The notes under the pieces were generated by a model, which worked only from the letters and a program-made list of their open reading frames with translations, was not told the DNA's origin and ran no database searches. DNA of 64,000 bases from Vibrio zhanjiangensis (GTDB lineage Bacteria > Pseudomonadota > Gammaproteobacteria > Enterobacterales > Vibrionaceae): contig NZ_BSPW01000018.1 of NCBI RefSeq assembly GCF_030161235.1, forward strand, positions 62,001 to 126,000, in the 5' to 3' direction. This document shows positions 13,001-19,546 of this stretch, in pieces (within the stretch, counting starts at the first letter, position 1; each line of letters opens with the position of its first letter). The position numbers and the translations under genes are program-made.

Positions 13001-14569
13001 CTTGCTAGAGAGTACCTTAATCGTCTAGACCTTACTGAAAAAGCTTTTATCCAACTGGATATTGATGGTGAAAATCGTCGCTTATATAAGACGGGTGATC
13101 AAGTTCGTTGGTTAGACAAGAATTCACTTTGTTACATGGGACGCTTGGATACCCAAGTGAAAATTCGTGGTTTCAGGGTTGAACTCGGAGAAATAGAGTC
13201 TCAATTGCTGAAAAGTTCTTGGGTGAGTGAAGCGGTTACCTGTGTCCACTCTGTCACTGGTACAGAGTCTGCTCTAGTGAGTTATGTTGTGATTGATGAC
13301 TTGAATCCTTCCAATGTGAATACACCATGGGCGTTAATCAAACAAGCTATTTATCGAGGTCTTCGAGCTGACCTACCTCACTATATGGTGCCTTCAACCA
13401 TTGTGGCGATCAAAGAAATGCCACTGACACCAAATGGTAAAGTTGACCGTAAATCTTTATTAAAAACAACGCTTGATATTGGCCAAGAAAGTTATGAGCA
13501 ACCAATCGGCGAAATAGAGCTGCAATTGGCCGAAATTTGGCAGCAATTAGTCAAGCCTAATACGCCGATTAGCCGCAATGCTCAGTTCTTTGAAATAGGT
13601 GGTCAGTCACTGTTGATTGTGTCGATGGTTAATAAAGTTAAGGCTAAGTTTTCGATAAACTTTTCGGTAAAAGAGGTGTTTTCAATGCCTGTGTTGTCAG
13701 ATCTGGCCGCATGTATTGCGGATAAAATCAATAAAGTTCAGTCCTGCGCTGGCGCACAGACCATAGTGTCTTTTAGTGAAGGTGCAGAGAACGATATCTA
13801 TTGTTTCCCAGGGCTGGGCGGGATGTCGATGGCTTATGCGCCGCTGGCCAATGCTTTACGAGGAAAACTGAATGTTCATGCTTTTGATGCTCCGGGTATG
13901 TTTGGAAATAGCGAACCTATTGATTGTTTTAAAGAAATGGTGAGTCACTATGTGCAAGAGATCAGAGCCAATCACAGCCATGATTCGATAGTTCTGGTAG
14001 GGCATTCTTTTGGTGGAAGGGTTGCTTTTGAAGTGATGCGTATGCTGGAAGCCGAGAATTCCAGAGTGAGCCTTATTCTTCTTGATACTATTTTAACAAA
14101 TCAGAACTTTGAGGAAATCACTGAGGTTCCTAGTGAAATTGAAATCAAAACCTCTTTCTTATTGGGCATTTCAAATTGGTTAGGCATAGAGCTTCCGAGT
14201 TCGCCTGAACCTAACACCTTTGAGTTTGATATTGCGTCAGAGGTCGTTGCAAAAGCATTGTCAGATCGCGGCTTTTGTCAACAAGGTGGATTCTCCATAG
14301 ATGGCTTTTGGCAGGTGTATAGGCAACAGGAAATAATGAATCGTGCGTACAGTCCTTCAGGTCGTTGTACTGGAAGTTTGCATTTGCTTTGCTGTGAAGA
14401 GACTTCACCCCATATGCAAGAGATACTTGCGGTGAATAATCTTTACTCGGAACAGATGATTCAGAGCGCGCAGGTGGCTGGAGAGCACAATTCCATGCTG
14501 GATAAAAATAATGCAGTAGGTGTTGCGGACTATCTGTTGTCACTTATCGCTGCCAGCAATCAGAAGTAA
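4061..14569 (+). CDS. Nonribosomal peptide synthetase, C-A(Gly)-T-C-A(Ser)-T-C-A(Gly)-T-TE
   Basis: This 3502-residue synthetase has three modules and a terminal thioesterase. The start ATG follows AAAGAG. A basic helix (LSPEKRALVEKLLAKKKQQK, near residue 13) precedes the first condensation domain. The condensation cores are HHIAADG near 4632, HHIAADG near 7812 and HHIASDG near 11008. The carrier cores are GGQSLKAI near 7228, GGQSLRAI near 10432 and GGQSLLIV near 13601. The adenylation pocket codes read DILQIGVVWK, DVWHFSLIDK and DILQLGMVWK; these match the known Gly, Ser and Gly codes, so the segment should add Gly-Ser-Gly. No epimerization or methylation domain is present. The thioesterase has GHSFGG with Ser near residue 3316 and should release the peptide by hydrolysis or cyclisation. 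The first Gly adenylation domain is clearly richer in G+C than the rest of the gene. Confidence 0.97.
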   Translation: MTTQNNNKLDNLSPEKRALVEKLLAKKKQQKLAQRQASKIAIPDKMRTKGRLSFSQQRLWLLDQLEGGSAHYNIPSALHIHGKLDLEALKSAFLQIIERHRVLRTRYVKKDDEAQQVVMSMPVEFCFEVIDSKQKLAEVIQECGIEAAISAVRAELELRTEYVFDLERDTALRCHLWQLDEDNSILLILVHHIAADGWSMGVLTEELNQLYRQAAMGGGDTLKPIDVQYLDYAQWQHEYLTGEVLERQLTYWQQQLSDMPSMHNLPLDSARPRLPSYQGDTVTTNVPMNLASSFKALCNDYDATLFMGVYGVLSALLSRYSGEQDIVIGTTAANRDQTQVENLIGFFVNMLVLRQQHDDSASFIDLLTQSKRIALDAFNHQQTPFEKVVERINPTRDIRYHPLFQIMLAVQNNQSSDLQLDGLSFSDVEINSNNAKFDLSLNVEENESGLCLSWEYSTDLFHRASIENLANSFTLLLEAMAENPERSAFSVPLVDSKTRETELYAHNQTKQDYPREKSVADLFEAQALLTPDAPAATFNGETLSYRELDKRANALAHELQSRGIGRDDLVGVHLHRSMSMLVSLLAVLKSGGAYVPLDPNYPKERIQGMLSHSQPSLVLCDKDSEQVMTSYTEAVLVVEHHQWANVESEPIARRDATSRDLAYVIYTSGSTGEPKGIAVEHQSVVNFLWSMAKQPGLRAEDTLLAVTSMSFDIHVLELYLPLVMGGHVVVASSDDALNPSQLAGLLSEQQVSVMQATPSTWQMLVNDNWQPAQPLRAICGGEAMPESLKSSLLSHDAIELWNVYGPTETTVWSSVKRIEKASAITLGHPIGNTQLYVLNEQHQLVPTGVAGELYIAGEGLARGYLHRDDLTDAAFVANPFVFGERMYKTGDRVRRLAEGELEYLGRTDHQVKLRGFRVELGAVDAAAQSHESVNQVVSVVYQGNGSGESQLVTYVVLNSEWVERIDEARSSLYEHLKGQLPHYMVPSIIQVLEAMPLTPNGKINRKGLPEPTSLCMGVSYQAPQGEVEARLCQLWSEVLKLDASTISREANFFEVGGQSLKAIQLLNGINKVFSVDITMKNIFISPVLNDLAKYIESQSAAAVTTKYPCLPVDRSQPLPLTDMQQRLWIIDRLEDDSSHYNMPLVFRCNQAVDIKALNRALTEMVNRHEILRTRFALSQGESVQKVGPNISTFPLGIDDLRGHSTEYQEHVISQLFAQEAKTGFDLSEDLMIRSRIVIEHDQAYVLLVTLHHIAADGWSLEVLINELNIIYDAFLQGKSHGLAPLSLQYGDYAVWQRTWLSGDNIERLRLYWQQELHSLPMVHRLPLDYPRPPQQKFDGGLLVGKLPLKVFDKLTQLCHSQGVTPFMAIHAAFSTLIGRLSGENDIVVGTPIANREHLDVASNIGFFANTLVLRSDLSANPTYLELLSQSKQKALDAYEHQQMPFEQLVELINPERSLAYSPLFQIMLTYASGDSQQDSHPYFVPLDQSQTHHTSKFDLTLHFVEEQGGASLGWEYATALLTHDSVKRINEIFVTLVANLVQSPDQSIMSHEIVPNDDKALLEGKFNDTAKPYPDSETIHSMFEQQAERTPNRIALTFESNSLTYQELNHKANVLAARLHSANVGPDKLVGLCCYRSLEMVIALLAILKSGGAYVPLDPDYPTERLDMMLEDAQPQVILTSDATIGRVSADHLQINLDTFDFSHSDNHFPNPTSSGLTSNNLAYVIYTSGSTGKPKGVMNEHKALVNRILWMQQEFALDETDKVLQKTPFSFDVSVWEFFWPLMVGAELVVAKPEGHKDVDYLLNVIEQSQITTLHFVPPMLAMFMFDGRYQTQSANLRRIFTSGEALPSELAKEWTKNHHAQLHNLYGPTEAAIDVSWHACRADADYISVPIGKPINNIQLYVLNNELQIAPIGVAGELYIAGDGVARGYLNRPELTKERFIENPFSSQNDARLYKTGDLAKWNRQGELEYLGRLDHQVKIRGFRIELGEIDSQLQRHQNVSESITVDIEGANSWDKQLVSYVVPTESKFEEKKLTESLTKYLSCVLPAHMIPSQVIVLESLPLTPNGKVNRQALPQPNFRVETIEYSAPLSETESQLASIWSQVLQVKEDSISRTANFFDIGGQSLRAIQTLALVRKEFDVSFSVKQLFMTPILSDFATLISQTNSEQEKAAISPSQRSGLLPLTHMQHRLWFIDQMEGANAYYNICYTIEAKEKLEKNRLENALLNVVDRHEILRTSYLDHSDQTWQKVNPCPKSIGLGYSDLRHQDTESVKTKLKAIAQQEANTPFDLTRDTLLRGHLVEISEHKSVVILTMHHIASDGWSLGVLHSEIERCYVATDTKLPPLAIQYGDYANWQQQPAAKSQENKHLEYWSGQLKGIPLTHSLPLDQPRPKSQSYHGELAKFELESELSSSFRSLCKSQGVTTFMGLHAALSVLISRLSHQQDIVIATPVANREFSETLPLIGFFANTLPLRSQLIEGTTFIDVIQQSKRVTLEAYEHQQVPFEQIVDTLQPERSLSHHPIFQIMLSVTDYEQKGHETDLFRSIDLTDDESVVAKFDLTLHAIEKEGNIALAWEFCRDLFNKSTIEQFNRAFDTLLREMLASPRSNVYALPLISESERSALFGEYNQTQLELPDVGSYLSLFEQQVRLHPSQIAARFDDQCLSYEELNQASERLAKHIIAVGVLPKQLVGIYLDRCLDMLISMLAIGKAGCGYVPLDPRYPSDRIDYMLDDSKPSLILTVESLSEQLNTPVTKLCLDSVKYEIASTQTLPNVTRTDLAYVIYTSGSTGKPKGIAIEHGALLNFLSSMAVNPGLEKTDNLLAVTSMSFDIHTLELFLPLTLGAQVVIASTEATMDAEILANLIDYERITAMQATPATWQLLLNNGWQPDIKLKMLCGGEAMNAAVKAGLLVTDKHQLYDMYGPTETCVWSGVRRIRLSDGLGVIGGPIGNTQFYVLNHHLQPVPIGIGGELYIGGMGLAREYLNRLDLTEKAFIQLDIDGENRRLYKTGDQVRWLDKNSLCYMGRLDTQVKIRGFRVELGEIESQLLKSSWVSEAVTCVHSVTGTESALVSYVVIDDLNPSNVNTPWALIKQAIYRGLRADLPHYMVPSTIVAIKEMPLTPNGKVDRKSLLKTTLDIGQESYEQPIGEIELQLAEIWQQLVKPNTPISRNAQFFEIGGQSLLIVSMVNKVKAKFSINFSVKEVFSMPVLSDLAACIADKINKVQSCAGAQTIVSFSEGAENDIYCFPGLGGMSMAYAPLANALRGKLNVHAFDAPGMFGNSEPIDCFKEMVSHYVQEIRANHSHDSIVLVGHSFGGRVAFEVMRMLEAENSRVSLILLDTILTNQNFEEITEVPSEIEIKTSFLLGISNWLGIELPSSPEPNTFEFDIASEVVAKALSDRGFCQQGGFSIDGFWQVYRQQEIMNRAYSPSGRCTGSLHLLCCEETSPHMQEILAVNNLYSEQMIQSAQVAGEHNSMLDKNNAVGVADYLLSLIAASNQK

Positions 14570-14582
14570 TGCTTTGATAGCG

Positions 14583-14605
14583 CCCCGCTCGTGACTAGAG
14601 CGGGG
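14583..14605 (+). terminator. GC-rich hairpin after the synthetase
   Basis: CCCCGCTC (14583-14590) and GAGCGGGG (14598-14605) form a perfect 8-bp stem with a seven-base loop. No strong T-run follows (ATAGCCTTGTCT), so it may only partly stop transcription or may protect the 3' end of the synthetase message before the exporter gene. Confidence 0.5.
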
Positions 14606-14633
14606 ATAGCCTTGTCTAATATGGAATAAATCT

Positions 14634-15953
14634 ATGTTTCAACCAACCAATACGGTTTTGGAAAGCTCTGATAACCGGTTTAGTAATCTGGCTTATTTTC
14701 TAATGCTTGCCGCTACGCTTGTCTCTCTTTTGGGAACGCTCATGACAGACTTTGCATTAGGACAATGGGTGTACAAGCAAACTAACTCCGCAACAGCATA
14801 CGGCATAATAGGTTTTGCGGCCCTTGCACCACAGCTAGTGTTTACCCCTTTAGTCGGTGCTCTTCTCGATCGTTTCCCACGAGGTAGCATCATGATCGCT
14901 GGACACTTTGGTGCTGGTTTATGTTCACTGATTATGATGCTTTTATACACAAAGGAAATACTAAATTTGGAGTGGATACTTGTTTTTGTCAGTTTGGGTT
15001 CAGTTTTTAATAGCTTTATTAGTCAGAGCTTTATAGTTTTGGTTCCTGTACTGGTCAAAAGAGAAAACTTGATAAAGTATCAAGGTTTCTCACAGGGCGG
15101 TTTAGGTATTGTGGAATTATCAGTACCTGCTCTAGCTGCGTTTTTTCTTGTCACTATTGGTCTAAAAGGTATTTTTATTTTTGATGTGGTAAGTTTTATT
15201 AGTGCCATATTTCTTCTTTCGTTCATTGTGATAAGAATCAATCGAAATGATGGAAGAGAGAGTCAGAATAAAGCAGAGAAGGTGGGTGTATTTAGGCAGA
15301 TAAAATTTGGTTTCCAATATTTGCTTAACCACAAGTATTTATTATCTCTGCTTATATTTATGGGTCTTGTTAACTTCAGTATTGGCATTGTTCATGTTTT
15401 ACTCACACCCCTAGTGCTAAGTTTTGCCACAGTTGTAGAATTGGGCACAGTGTTAACTGCTGCGGGAGTAGGAACGTTACTAGGTTCAGTTGCTTTAATG
15501 TTTCTAAGTGAAATCAAAGACAAAAATGCTTTCCTATGTTGGATATTATTGTTTATCGGTATGACTTTGATCAGTTCTTCACTTGTCTTTATCAATCATA
15601 GCATTACGGTATGGTTATTAATGGGTATCGCGTTGATGATTACTTTATTATTCGTCATGGTTGAAAGTATTAATCAAGTGATATGGCAAACTTCAGTACC
15701 GAGTGAATTACAAGGACGAGTACTGAGTGTTCAAACATTAGTCACACAAATGTCTTTACCTTTGGCTTTTTTAATTGCTGGACCTCTTGCTGATTTTATC
15801 TTTGAACCCATGTTTCAAGATGGAGGTTTATTGGCAAATAATATAGGAGGCATTATTGGTACAGGCTCAGGAAGGGGGATTGCTTTTTTATATAGTGTAT
15901 GTGGATTAATGATAATAATCAGTGTGATGGCTTTTTATAAAAAATCAAAATAA
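14634..15953 (+). CDS. MFS exporter of the peptide cluster
   Basis: This is a 439-residue major facilitator superfamily protein with about twelve hydrophobic segments. It has a GALLDRFPRG loop near residue 80, the usual MFS cytoplasmic motif between TM2 and TM3, and an SELQGRVLS segment near residue 360 as in the EntS/macrolide-efflux branch. It starts 64 bases after the synthetase stop and is followed after 28 bases by the aminotransferase. The position suggests that it exports the finished peptide, and EntS-type pumps are known to export enterobactin and other small secreted molecules. The substrate cannot be read from sequence; a drug-efflux role is the alternative. The gene looks more AT-rich than the synthetases. 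Confidence 0.85.
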   Translation: MFQPTNTVLESSDNRFSNLAYFLMLAATLVSLLGTLMTDFALGQWVYKQTNSATAYGIIGFAALAPQLVFTPLVGALLDRFPRGSIMIAGHFGAGLCSLIMMLLYTKEILNLEWILVFVSLGSVFNSFISQSFIVLVPVLVKRENLIKYQGFSQGGLGIVELSVPALAAFFLVTIGLKGIFIFDVVSFISAIFLLSFIVIRINRNDGRESQNKAEKVGVFRQIKFGFQYLLNHKYLLSLLIFMGLVNFSIGIVHVLLTPLVLSFATVVELGTVLTAAGVGTLLGSVALMFLSEIKDKNAFLCWILLFIGMTLISSSLVFINHSITVWLLMGIALMITLLFVMVESINQVIWQTSVPSELQGRVLSVQTLVTQMSLPLAFLIAGPLADFIFEPMFQDGGLLANNIGGIIGTGSGRGIAFLYSVCGLMIIISVMAFYKKSK

Positions 15954-15981
15954 TAAACTAATGTAGTTGAAAGGGAATGCT

Positions 15982-17223
15982 ATGAAGATTTTCGAAAGTT
16001 TGGAATCGGAAGTGAGAAGCTATATTCGATCTTTTCCAGCAGTATTTGATATTGCTGATAATGCCTATATATGGGATGTGGAAGGCAATGAATATATCGA
16101 CTTTTTCTCTGGTGCTGGCACATTAAATTATGGTCACAATCCGGATGTAATGTTAGATGCTATATCTGCGTACCTTCGTAAGAAAGGGATTTTACATAGT
16201 TTGGATAAAGCAACGCTTGCTAAAGAAAACTTTATCAGAAAGTTTAACGATATCATTTTAAAACCCAGAGGTTTGGAATATAAAATTCAGTTTACGGGGC
16301 CAACTGGAACAAATGCAGTAGAAGCTGCAATAAAACTGGCTCGCAGAGTCACTGGGAGAAGAAATGTCATTGCGTTTACGCGCGGTTACCATGGTTTGAC
16401 CGCAGGTGCGCTTGCACTTACGGGCAATAACTATTATCACCAATCAACGAATGGTGGAAGAAGTGATGTCTACCATGCGCCCTATGACCAATATTTTGGG
16501 GCAGACGTGGACACTGCCTCATACTTAAAGCAACTTATAGAAGACAGCAGCAGTGGTGTTGCCTTGCCTGCGGCGATTATTTTGGAAACGGTGCAAGGTG
16601 AGGGAGGTATATACCCGGCTTCTAAGCAATGGTTAAACCAAATAGCGGATGTTTGTCGGCAGCATGATATTTTGCTCGTTATTGATGATATTCAAGTCGG
16701 AAACGGAAGAACGGGTAAGTTTTTTAGTTTTGAATTTGCAGGAATAACACCTGATATTATTTGTATGTCAAAGTCTATCGGTGGTGGGCTGCCATTGGCA
16801 TTAAACTTGATTCGGCCGACATGGGACCAATGGTTACCCGGCGAGCATACTGGAACATTTCGTGGCAATAATTTGGCATTTATTGCCGCCACTGAATTAC
16901 TTGAATATTGGAAAAGTACCGAATTTTCTATCGAAGTAGAGGGTAAAGGCCAAGTTATTGGAGGACGATTACATGAGTGGGTTAAAATGTTTCCTGCATT
17001 AAATATGTCTGCTCGAGGGCGTGGTATGGTGTGGGGGCTTGAAATTCCGGAAAATAATATCGCTAAGCTTATATCTAAACAGCTATTTGAGGAAAAGTTA
17101 TTATTGGAGTGCTGTGGTGCCAATGACAGTGTGTTAAAGTTTTTGCCTCCTCTTACCATAGAAAGAGAAACTTTGGTCAGAGGCCTAGATAGAGTAGAGC
17201 AGGTGTTTAAACAGATGTACTAG
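15982..17223 (+). CDS. Diaminobutyrate--2-oxoglutarate aminotransferase (EctB-like), NRPS cluster
   Basis: This 413-residue class III PLP-dependent aminotransferase closely resembles EctB/Dat enzymes from its first residues (FESLESEVRSYIRSFPAVF, then DFFSGAGTLNYGH). The PLP-binding DDIQ pair is near residues 235-236 and the Schiff-base lysine is near 264 in MSKSIGGG. The family converts aspartate semialdehyde and glutamate to L-2,4-diaminobutyrate and 2-oxoglutarate. No ectA or ectC is beside it, so ectoine synthesis is unlikely. Lying between an NRPS exporter and a phosphopantetheinyl transferase, it probably supplies diaminobutyrate as a building block. No visible adenylation domain has a Dab code, so that module should lie left of the window. 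The ATG at 15982 is chosen because AAGGGAA precedes it; an in-frame TTG lies five codons upstream. Confidence 0.9.
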   Translation: MKIFESLESEVRSYIRSFPAVFDIADNAYIWDVEGNEYIDFFSGAGTLNYGHNPDVMLDAISAYLRKKGILHSLDKATLAKENFIRKFNDIILKPRGLEYKIQFTGPTGTNAVEAAIKLARRVTGRRNVIAFTRGYHGLTAGALALTGNNYYHQSTNGGRSDVYHAPYDQYFGADVDTASYLKQLIEDSSSGVALPAAIILETVQGEGGIYPASKQWLNQIADVCRQHDILLVIDDIQVGNGRTGKFFSFEFAGITPDIICMSKSIGGGLPLALNLIRPTWDQWLPGEHTGTFRGNNLAFIAATELLEYWKSTEFSIEVEGKGQVIGGRLHEWVKMFPALNMSARGRGMVWGLEIPENNIAKLISKQLFEEKLLLECCGANDSVLKFLPPLTIERETLVRGLDRVEQVFKQMY

Positions 17224-17310
17224 CGTTTAAATTGCCTATAGATAGATGAATAAATAGAGCTTGGCTGTTAGTCTAAGCTCTCCTAAATCAATCATTAAAA
17301 AGTTAGTAAT

Positions 17311-18024
17311 TTGAATATATCAAAATTTCTTTGTCCATCCGCCATTGGTCCGCTAAACGTTCCTGATACGATTGAAGTACAGCACAGTGGCTTGGATGTT
17401 AATGCATATCATCAGAGTTTGTTTGGTCATCATCAAGTCGATTTCCCGTTTAATTTGGCTAAAGCGGTTGATAAACGGTGTGCGGAATATCTTGCAGGTC
17501 GTATTGTTGCTCGCCAAGCAATAGAGCAAATTCATGGTACTAAGCCACAAATTGGTACACATAAAGACCGCTCTCCAATTTGGCCACAAGGTTTGGTTGG
17601 TTCAATTACACATTCAGATAGGGTGGTAGCAGCGGCGGTTGCGGAACAAAGAAGACATCGATTTCTCGGGATTGATTTTGAGCATTGGATGACAGTCAAG
17701 TTGGCTGATGAGCTCGCTGATCAGATCCTCGATCAACATGAAAAACAGTTACTTTGTGGCAGTCCGATGTCGTTTGAGCGGGGTATAACGTTGATTTTTT
17801 CTGCAAAAGAGAGCTTTTACAAAGCGGTGTATCCTCATGTTAAAACCTTTTTTGGCTTTGATGAAGCAAGAGTTGTTAGCGTTGATATCGCCAATGGCAC
17901 TTTTAATATCGAGTTATTGACAAGTTTTGGCAATGAACTTAAGCAAGGCTGGGAAATTACAGGTTTTTTCAATATCTTACCTGAAGGTATTTTCACATAT
18001 ATTTATGACAACCCACGCCCCTAA
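17311..18024 (+). CDS. 4'-phosphopantetheinyl transferase, EntD type
   Basis: This is a 237-residue Sfp/EntD-family enzyme. It moves phosphopantetheine from coenzyme A to the serine of carrier domains, here most likely the T domains of the two synthetases. Family motifs are present in order: KRCAEYLAGRIVA near residue 52, GSITHSD near 95, GIDFEH near 121 (Mg2+ binding) and FSAKESFYKAVYP near 167. The start is TTG with a weak ribosome binding site; no ATG occurs before the conserved region, so TTG is retained. It lies 87 bases after the aminotransferase and closes the cluster. It converges with the Mg2+ channel gene, whose stop is only 36 bases away. Confidence 0.93.
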   Translation: MNISKFLCPSAIGPLNVPDTIEVQHSGLDVNAYHQSLFGHHQVDFPFNLAKAVDKRCAEYLAGRIVARQAIEQIHGTKPQIGTHKDRSPIWPQGLVGSITHSDRVVAAAVAEQRRHRFLGIDFEHWMTVKLADELADQILDQHEKQLLCGSPMSFERGITLIFSAKESFYKAVYPHVKTFFGFDEARVVSVDIANGTFNIELLTSFGNELKQGWEITGFFNILPEGIFTYIYDNPRP

Positions 18025-18059
18025 AATGCAAATGTAACCTAATGTGGTTGCGCTTTGAG

Positions 18060-19400
18060 TTATAAGAGAAGCAGTGCGCCTAAACCTAGAAAAACGAAAA
18101 AACCGACGATATCGGTGACCGTTGTGAGTACCACAGAGCCGGCGACGGCAGGATCAATTTTAAGTTTCGTCAACGTAAATGGAATCAGTGTTCCAGACGC
18201 GGCTGCCGCTAAACTGTTGAGGCTTATCGCTATGAAAATGATGATAGATAGTAGGGCCGAATGAAAAACCATGTAAACAATGATTCCTATTGCAGCACCC
18301 ATTATTACGCCGTTGAAAGCGGCAATTTTAAGCTCTTTTTTAACCAGTAGTCTTATGTTTCCTGTATGTAAATGGTTAAGTGCGATCCCACGAAGAGCAA
18401 CAGCAAGTGTTTGACTGCCTGCGATGCCCCCCATGCTAGCGACGACTGGCATAAGAATGGCTAAGGCAACAACTTGCTCAACTGCTTTGTCAAATATCCC
18501 AATAATAGCCGAGGCAGCGAAAGCGGTGGCGAGATTGATGATGAGCCACAGAGCTCGCAGGCGGGCGGCGACATGGAGTGGAGTAAACAAATCCTCTTCA
18601 CTTCTTACGTTTTCTTGAACTACGGCTTGGAGGCTTTGTTCTCGAAGGGCACTGATGATAGAGACCAAGGATAATACCCCTAATATTTTTCCCTCAGCCA
18701 TAACAGGAAACCATTGGCTTGACCCGTCGATAGGCAGCTGAATACCTATGTCGTAAATGTTGTCGTTGTCATTAACTATTGGGGTCTGGGTCATCATTTC
18801 CCGTAGGCGAAGATTGTCTTCCGATAACATTAATACACTTGGGCTTACTATTCCGATAACTTGTTTTTGGTCACGGACAATGACCACTTGTATCTGGTTG
18901 TCGCCTTTTTCAGATAACTTTTTCTTTATAAGCCCAGCACTATTTTGTATGTTCGCAACAATAAAGCAAGGTTCGGTATAGCGGCCAACTTTGTTATCAT
19001 CATACGATAGCACTTGTTGTAGGTGAGTCGCGGTATCGGCGCTTTGGGATAATAAAAACTCATCAACGAAGCTTTCTGATAAAAAGCCCACGTAATTTAT
19101 AATGTCACTCTCTGTGACAAAAGACATTCTGTCATTGAGAACGCTTTCACTCAGTGATCGATGAAGGTGTTTGGCGGTATCATATTGTAATAGCCTCGCT
19201 ATTGGCCAATAGCGTTCAGCGGGCAAAGCTTCAATAATGGAAATACGTTGGGATAAATTGACTGACTCGATAAGGTTTGCAATTTCGGTATCTTGCAAAT
19301 TATTTAAATAAGTGAGGTCTTGACTGTTGGATAAAGCACTCAGTGCTTCCGTTACTAAGTTCTGTGGATCGCTTACTAAGGCTTGAACGGGATCAGTCAT
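18060..19400 (-). CDS. mgtE: MgtE-family magnesium channel/transporter
   Basis: This 446-residue protein has the MgtE layout: an N-terminal helical regulatory domain (about 1-120), a CBS pair (about 125-250), then five membrane segments to the end. The pore-region signatures are PVVASMGGIAGSQT near residue 325 and DPAVAGSVVLTTVTDIVGFF near 410. The family imports Mg2+ (sometimes Co2+) and is gated by Mg2+ binding to the cytosolic domains. It lies downstream of the diguanylate cyclase on the same strand with a 146-base gap, so it may have its own promoter. It converges with the phosphopantetheinyl transferase gene, and no clear terminator separates them. Confidence 0.92.
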   Translation of the reverse strand: MTDPVQALVSDPQNLVTEALSALSNSQDLTYLNNLQDTEIANLIESVNLSQRISIIEALPAERYWPIARLLQYDTAKHLHRSLSESVLNDRMSFVTESDIINYVGFLSESFVDEFLLSQSADTATHLQQVLSYDDNKVGRYTEPCFIVANIQNSAGLIKKKLSEKGDNQIQVVIVRDQKQVIGIVSPSVLMLSEDNLRLREMMTQTPIVNDNDNIYDIGIQLPIDGSSQWFPVMAEGKILGVLSLVSIISALREQSLQAVVQENVRSEEDLFTPLHVAARLRALWLIINLATAFAASAIIGIFDKAVEQVVALAILMPVVASMGGIAGSQTLAVALRGIALNHLHTGNIRLLVKKELKIAAFNGVIMGAAIGIIVYMVFHSALLSIIIFIAISLNSLAAAASGTLIPFTLTKLKIDPAVAGSVVLTTVTDIVGFFVFLGLGALLLL

Positions 19401-19546
19401 ATTTATTGTACCAATTCTTCTTTTTGTCTGAGGGAGACTTATCTTATATTCAGAGTAGGCTAAGAAGTCTATATTTGGACAATGTCGGATTAATTTTAAG
19501 TGACGGCCTCTTCAATTCTTGACTAAGCTGAGAGCAGCTAGTGAGT

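Noticed and set aside
15982..17223. Ectoine biosynthesis operon
   Set aside because: Only the EctB-like enzyme is present; the neighbours are an MFS exporter and a phosphopantetheinyl transferase.
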